A stretch of DNA of 64,000 bases from Trema orientale (Eukaryota > Streptophyta > Magnoliopsida > Rosales > Cannabaceae): assembly GCA_002914845.1 (NCBI GenBank), contig JXTC01000073.1:780686-844685 (forward strand), in the 5' to 3' direction. Shown here one piece after another: positions 58,901 to 64,000 of this stretch. A program made the position numbers and the translations under genes. Within the stretch, counting starts at the first letter, position 1. Each line of letters opens with the position of its first letter. The notes under the pieces are model-generated. The model made no database searches, was not told where the DNA came from, and saw only the letters and a list, made by a program, of their open reading frames with translations.

Positions 58901-59485
58901 TTTCATTATTTAGGTTTATGGCGGAGAAGCAAGGATATCAACTTTGCGAAAATTATTTCCACTAATGGAAGATAAGAAGGGTCTTTCATCCTCTGAGGAG
59001 CGGGCTACAGTTGAAGGCAAAGCTTCCTTGTTAGCTGCAGTAGATTATTATGTGAGCATGCACAGTGATATCTTCATATCTGCTTCTCCAGGAAATATGC
59101 ACAATGCTCTGGTAAGACTTTAATCGAATACCATCCATCTTCTCTAGATAATTGGATGAACAGGCAATTGACAGTTTATAATTCAAGCCTATGAATACCG
59201 GAGAGCTGAGAATATTATTTCCTCCAACAACATTTTGAAACTCTGACTAGACAAAATTGTTTTATGTATCATCAGGTGGGACATCGAGCTCTTCTAAACT
59301 TGAAGACTATAAGACCAAACATGGGATTGTTAAGCCAGCTTTTCTTGAATAAGAGCATGGAGTGGTCAGAGTTCCAACAGGCAGTGCTGAATGGGCATAA
59401 AAGTAGACAAGGGCAGATCAGGTTGAGAAAAGAGGAGCAATCCATCTATACATATCCAGCTCTTGATTGCATGTGTCCATCTTAA
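55914..59485 (+). CDS. O-fucosyltransferase family protein (GDP-fucose O-FucT domain), 519 aa, 10 exons
   Basis: Putative Golgi/secretory glycosyltransferase of the plant O-FucT family (PF10250 type). The exact acceptor is unknown for most members. Exons: 55914-56048, 56141-56203, 56342-56432, 56573-56643, 56889-56977, 57078-57281, 58023-58293, 58525-58752, 58914-59111, 59276-59485. They sum to 520 codons. The short N-terminus MKFHRDYWP is followed by a hydrophobic anchor (about residues 15-36), giving type II topology. Family motifs: FLDGGLNQQKMG, CDAVAVAKILNATLVIP, PVWQDSS, VLHLRFDKDMAAHSACDFGG (His303, Arg305, Cys316), GGEARISTLRKLFP (from 387), GHRALLNLKTIRPNM and EEQSIYTYPALDCM near the end. 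The family form ..GHRRYL is GHRALL here. The start chosen is the second ATG (55,914); an ATG at 55,907 opens a different frame. The donor after exon 8 (AAG/GTTTTT) is weak. It converges on the MSL gene. Confidence 0.93.
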
Positions 59486-60352
59486 GTATTCAAGACCAGA
59501 GCAGGTTTGATTAGTTTTGTCGTCTGTATATTATATCTTGAAGTATAACTGACCTTTTGAAGGTTGTGAATTTTGAGGCACAGGAATCATTCTCCCAAGT
59601 TCTTATTATCTACAATGGCTTTATTCAGCACGTTATAGTAGAATGGTGAACGGTTTGGATGGTAATTCGAAAATGTAGATGGCATCTACCTTTTTGGGGT
59701 GTCTGCACGGAAACTTTGTCGTTTAGTTTTATTTAGTTACTTGGGGTTACTCAGCATATAGAATGAAAAATTTCGAGTGTTCAAGGGAAGCGAGATTCAT
59801 ATAGACAAACCAGCTATTTCCAAGGCAGGAGGAACAAATTGTACTGTTTGACATGAAAAACGTTCTGTGGAACCGAATGAATTCAAAGTTTCATAGACTC
59901 GACATGACCATCATGAATTTTGTTGGGCACACCATTCTTTGGAACTTATTCACTAAAAACAGTTAAATGGAAATTTGAAAACATACAACAAATCTTGGTT
60001 GAACCCACGAACCATTCTAGTGCAAACCTAAAGATATTGTTAGAAGTCGTTTGCAGTTCAAGAAGATTTCCCTAGAGTTAACGTGCTAAAACGAGCAAGA
60101 AATGGCAAATTTTGAACGGGTCAGACCACCGTCGCTTTTTTCTTATTTTTATTTTATTTTTTTATTATGTTTTGGTTTCAGAACGCCTCAAATTATTCAT
60201 ATAGCTTCGAGGGTTATTTACAATCAAAGACAATGTAATGGCAGCTTTAAAAACTCAGCTGCACTCATTTCTCCCATGTGATGGCGAATCACTAAGGGAG
60301 TAGATTAAATTTAGCAATGGACTATCAACTATTAGCTTATCTACTCTGCAAG
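59486..60352. other. Convergent 3' region between the O-fucosyltransferase and MSL genes
   Basis: 0.87 kb holding both 3' UTRs. No gene, repeat or RNA was recognised. T-rich on the plus strand near 60,130-60,170. Confidence 0.6.
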
Positions 60353-63300
60353 TTATGATGCAGCGCTAGGAATGCCACTATCTTTCGTATCTTTGCTAGC
60401 AGGAGATGAAGCCCCACTATTGTGGGCAGCTAATTCTTTCGCTTCAGCAGGAGACACGATCATATCTTCTTCAATGAGAAGTGTTCTCTTTGAGCCCTCC
60501 AGAGCAACACCAAGAACAATATTCTCTTCCAAGGGAGGTGTAGTGACTGAAGGAGATGCATTAGGTCTCTCGCCATTTTGCTTTGCTTGTAAACCAGTGA
60601 AAGGCATGTCGGTTTTTCCACTGCCCGATTCAGATGAAGTAGATGAAAGGTTCTTTGACGTTTCCCCCAATGGAGATATGTCCTTAGAATCAACTGGGAC
60701 TGTCTCCTTTCCTGCATGTTCAGTACTCTTTTGCTTAAGAGGTGAACCATCAGACCCAGTACTTCGGATTTGTGGCTCAGAAGTAGAAATTTCAGAATTC
60801 TTAGAATTTGTGCTGGAGTTGGAGTTTGATGATGCTGCAACCTGATCATCACTCTTGGAGTCTAGACTCGCTGCTGATCCAACCTTGGCATCTGCTTTGG
60901 AGTCAGATTTCGAGGCTGCCTCAACTTGAGCTTCCTTGTCTTCATTTGTACGTACGGAACGATTTGAAGCCTTGGTTTTATCATCGCCATTTATTTTATA
61001 AGATGGTTCAATGAGCAAATATGGACGGTTGGTAGTTCCCCTGGAACGAGTAAAAACGCTGTCCGCAAATGGTACATTTTCCAAGTCAGGCTCACTGTAT
61101 ATTTTCTGAACCGTGCGGATAGGTGTGGCAAGCCTGGCCCGATGATGGCTGACAACTCTAAGAAGATCCAAGAGTATTGCTTCCTGTTTCATTTCAGAAA
61201 TTAATACTTGAATGACAGATGACTCATTATTTATTTTGTAAAGATAACTAGACGTCTCTTAAAAATCTCTTGCAATTTTATTGGGTACCCACAGAAAAGT
61301 CTGACAAATATTTTTCCAATTCCAACTTTGATCTGAAATATTAAAACTATAGTCCATAATATGTCAATTCTAATACAAAATGTACTGCAGAGTAATGCTT
61401 ACCTTGACACAAAGATATTCCTCAAAATGTGAGGTTTTAACAAAGCAGGATATCAGAATCTGCAAAAAACATGGTAAAATACAAGATAACTTTAAATATG
61501 TAAGAAAACTAAAGAGAAGAAAAGAAAAGGTCAATGTAGCAGATAATGTGATCCAAGGTCCAAATAACAGACTAAAGACGGCCAATCATATGCCTTGAAT
61601 AAACTAAAACTCTGTTTAAAACCCAAAAAAAGGAAGAAATGTATGTTATTGTCATCAGCAGATTGTAAGTTACCACTGATCTTAAAAAAGGAGCCTTTTT
61701 ACACTGCTCTAATATAATCACACTGACCCCAGTACTCAGCAATGAGGCAAAAATGGACTTCTTTCAGTAGATGTAACGGAACAATCCGGAGTCCAAAAAC
61801 TGACTTAGAATAAATGACCACTAAGCTGCATAATACTTATAAAGTTCCACATTTCTGCCAATAACTAAAGTAAACTATAGGGAATATTAATGACAACAAA
61901 GGACCAAAGAAGCAGGTGAGGCTGGGGTAGAAGACCAAAGGGACCTGTAAGATCTTTTGAGGAAGCAGGAAGCCATTTTACTGTCAAGTGGTTCACTCAT
62001 TCTTCTAACTTTTCAGGCTCTCTACTACGATTTAAACAAATTAAATATAAGAACTCCATAAAAATCTTACTTTAAGAGCCTGATTTTCTGGATTGATATC
62101 TTCCAAAAAAACTCTTCTGTGCAACTTTTGTTGCTCCACTTGAGGATTTTTGGCTAAAACCTTGCGCATATCAGCTACAATATTCTGCACATAAAAAAGG
62201 AATGACCCAAGTTCTCACATATGGCGATGATAAGCAAAAATGAAGTCCTTGAAACACCTGGTTAATTAACTTTGCTTCTCACATTAATTTTATTAACATC
62301 CAAATGACTGATGGCAACATAAGTCTTGATGCGCCAATGAGTCTTCTGGCTAAGATTCCTCACAACATTCACAGTGAATTTGTGATTTGGAATGTGTACT
62401 GCTTCGCGATCGTCGCCTCTTATAATAGTAGGTGACCACCAACCCACATGCTGGAACAATGTAAAACATAAATTAAAGAAGAAAAAAGTCGAACTCCAAG
62501 TAAAAAATCAGTCAGGTTGTCTAGCAGTAAACCAAATTGCTAAATCCAACCTGTGTTTTTTAGTGAACATAACAACTTCATGCATGGGAATGTTATTTTA
62601 CCTTCATTTTTTGGGGCGGGGAGGTTTAGGGGGGTGTTTGGGGGAGAGCTTTTATAACCATTATCCAGTTTTCCAAGGTGTTAATGTACGAAAATAAATA
62701 CAAACCTCAACAGTACCAGACACTTCATAGCCTTCGATCTTAGTTTGAATCCACTCATTCACAACAAATGGTCGTGTAGCATGGATCATTACACTTGAAA
62801 GGAAATTTGTAAATATCTGATTAGGGAGAAAAAAAAAAAAGAAAAGAAAAGAAAATTAGCATACACTGGGTCTAGAAAGTAATCTCATAGAACTTAATAA
62901 AAACATACATGGTTGCAGAAATAAAAGAAATAGAGAAAAATTGAAAAGTTAAAAGAGGGAAAAAAAGAATTGTACCTCGCGGCCAGCAAGGGTGAGCAAT
63001 ACTGTGCCGAGACCCCCTGCAGTTACCCACTTCTGGGTAGAGAATCCAAGCAGCTCCATAAACAGTGATACCGCAGCAACCCATACTGCACTATAAACAG
63101 CTTTCCCAGCAAAATCAAAACCCATCTGCCAACAAAACATACAAAAGTGGTAAACAAAACAAGTTCTAATGCTTAATCAGTTAGGAAACTAAAGAACCGA
63201 AAAACAAAAAAAGAAAGACACATACCAGTTTAGCACCAAAGTTGTAAGGACTAAGGATGGAAAACCATAATTTTAAAATTTGAGAAAAAAAAAAAGAAAA

Positions 63301-64000
63301 AAAAGAAGAAGAAGAAGAGTAATGTAATGGGGGAGAAAGAAGTAATAAAACATTACATTTCTTGCACCACTTGAGTCATGTGTCTCCATGAAGAACTTTT
63401 GTGCCTGTTGAATCAAGCTGCAAAGAAACAAAATGGCCACAGAAAAACAAAATTTTTAACCCCAGCACCAGACCCACTATACCGAATAACAGAATAATCC
63501 ATAAGATTAGACCAGATGCATAATGATTATATTAGTACTCCCCAATAAGCACAGGAAAACATTAACGGCATAGTGTTCAATCCAACATCCATGCCCACAA
63601 AAAACACGCAAATATGTGGTTGAAAATTCATGCCATCAAACTTAAAATAAGTTTTTGGCAAAAGAATAAATCAACACATTTAAGGTGTATTAGATGAAAT
63701 CCTACTATTGCAAGCTGAGAAGTGTAGCATCTGATTTCTACCTTGACAAACAATAAGCAAATGCCAGCACAGTCGACAATGACTGTACAAAATTTAGAAG
63801 TCGCTGCTTGACAGCTTGGCTGGCTTCTGAAGGTAAGACTACAGGATCCAATGCTCTGAAATACAACCTTCATGTGGTTAATAGCAATACAATGGCTGGA
63901 AAAATGTTACAAAGGAAACACAACTCTATTCAAATTCAACTCCAAAGTAGGTAAAGCATAAAGTTAAACCTGCAGATAAGTGTTGCTCCAGTCCATAGCA
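60353..64000 (-). CDS. MSL2: MscS-like mechanosensitive channel, MSL2/MSL3 type, 3' part (544 residues in window)
   Basis: Plastid inner-envelope channel that releases osmotic stress. Minus-strand exons, in gene order: from beyond 64000 to 63970, 63855-63742, 63417-63357, 63125-62976, 62816-62706, 62450-62283, 62184-62071, 61459-61403, 61183-60353 (stop TAA). All phases join. Order of features: transmembrane helices ([38 protein letters not shown]), the pore-lining MscS helix ([19 protein letters not shown], then [16 protein letters not shown]), the beta domain ([28 protein letters not shown]) and the cytosolic alpha/beta part ([37 protein letters not shown]). About 200 Ser/Lys/Asp-rich residues follow, probably disordered in the stroma. 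The transit peptide and first helices lie right of the window. MSL2 and MSL3 are not separable from this part; the symbol is provisional. Confidence 0.93.

Noticed and set aside
60372-60845. 157-codon plus-strand frame opposite the MSL tail
   Set aside because: Antisense shadow of the Ser-rich coding exon; no splice or family evidence.
1-64000. tRNA genes, rRNA, CRISPR arrays, bacterial operons
   Set aside because: None seen; the direct repeats lack CRISPR spacing and the tRNA-like boxes belong to SINE-like pieces without a cloverleaf.

Overview
This is nuclear DNA from a flowering plant, probably a eudicot. It is AT-rich, has GT-AG introns, and carries plant gene families and plant transposon types. 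I cannot name the species. Four sectors can be read.

(1) 0-4.6 kb, minus strand: five exons of a SOS1/NHX7-type plasma-membrane Na+/H+ exchanger. They cover only the cytosolic part, up to the cyclic-nucleotide-binding-like domain. A premature stop, a 2-bp frameshift and a lost splice donor make this a pseudogene fragment. A separate exon-like block with a telo-box start region lies at 4.2-4.5 kb.

(2) 4.7-29.9 kb: an old, imperfect tandem duplication. Copy A (about 4.74-16.37 kb) and copy B (about 16.86-29.86 kb) are about 93% identical where I compared them by eye. Both hold the same set of decayed transposons: one apparent solo LTR, a second solo LTR nested in a TIR element, and a GGCC-rich hAT-like element. 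Copy B also has a private 1.5-kb insert with a SINE and two foldback MITEs. I found no convincing protein gene here.

(3) 29.9-43.7 kb: repeat-rich DNA. Two related LTRs lie in opposite orientation (29.87-31.21 minus, 36.65-37.99 plus). The plus one is followed by a primer-binding site and a stop-ridden gag-pol of a Ty3/gypsy element that breaks off before integrase. Between the LTRs are two exons forming the C-terminus of an unidentified minus-strand gene, a 210-bp minisatellite and other small duplications. The rest, to 43.7 kb, is AT-rich intergenic DNA.

(4) 43.7-64 kb: a normal gene-dense block. An intact 16-exon ULP2-type SUMO protease (951 aa, plus) is followed by an intact 10-exon O-fucosyltransferase family gene (519 aa, plus). 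Facing it is the 3' part of an MSL2/MSL3-type plastid mechanosensitive channel gene (minus, running off the right edge). Exon phases add up exactly in all three. The genes act in unrelated pathways: SUMO removal in the nucleus, Golgi/secretory glycosylation and plastid osmotic safety. They are neighbours, not an operon.

I see no wholly new biological system. The observations most worth checking are the tandem duplication with a younger 0.2-kb copy at its junction, the stacked lesions in the SOS1 fragment, the overlapping-start uORF of the SUMO protease, and the orphan C-terminal exon pair at 32.4-32.8 kb.
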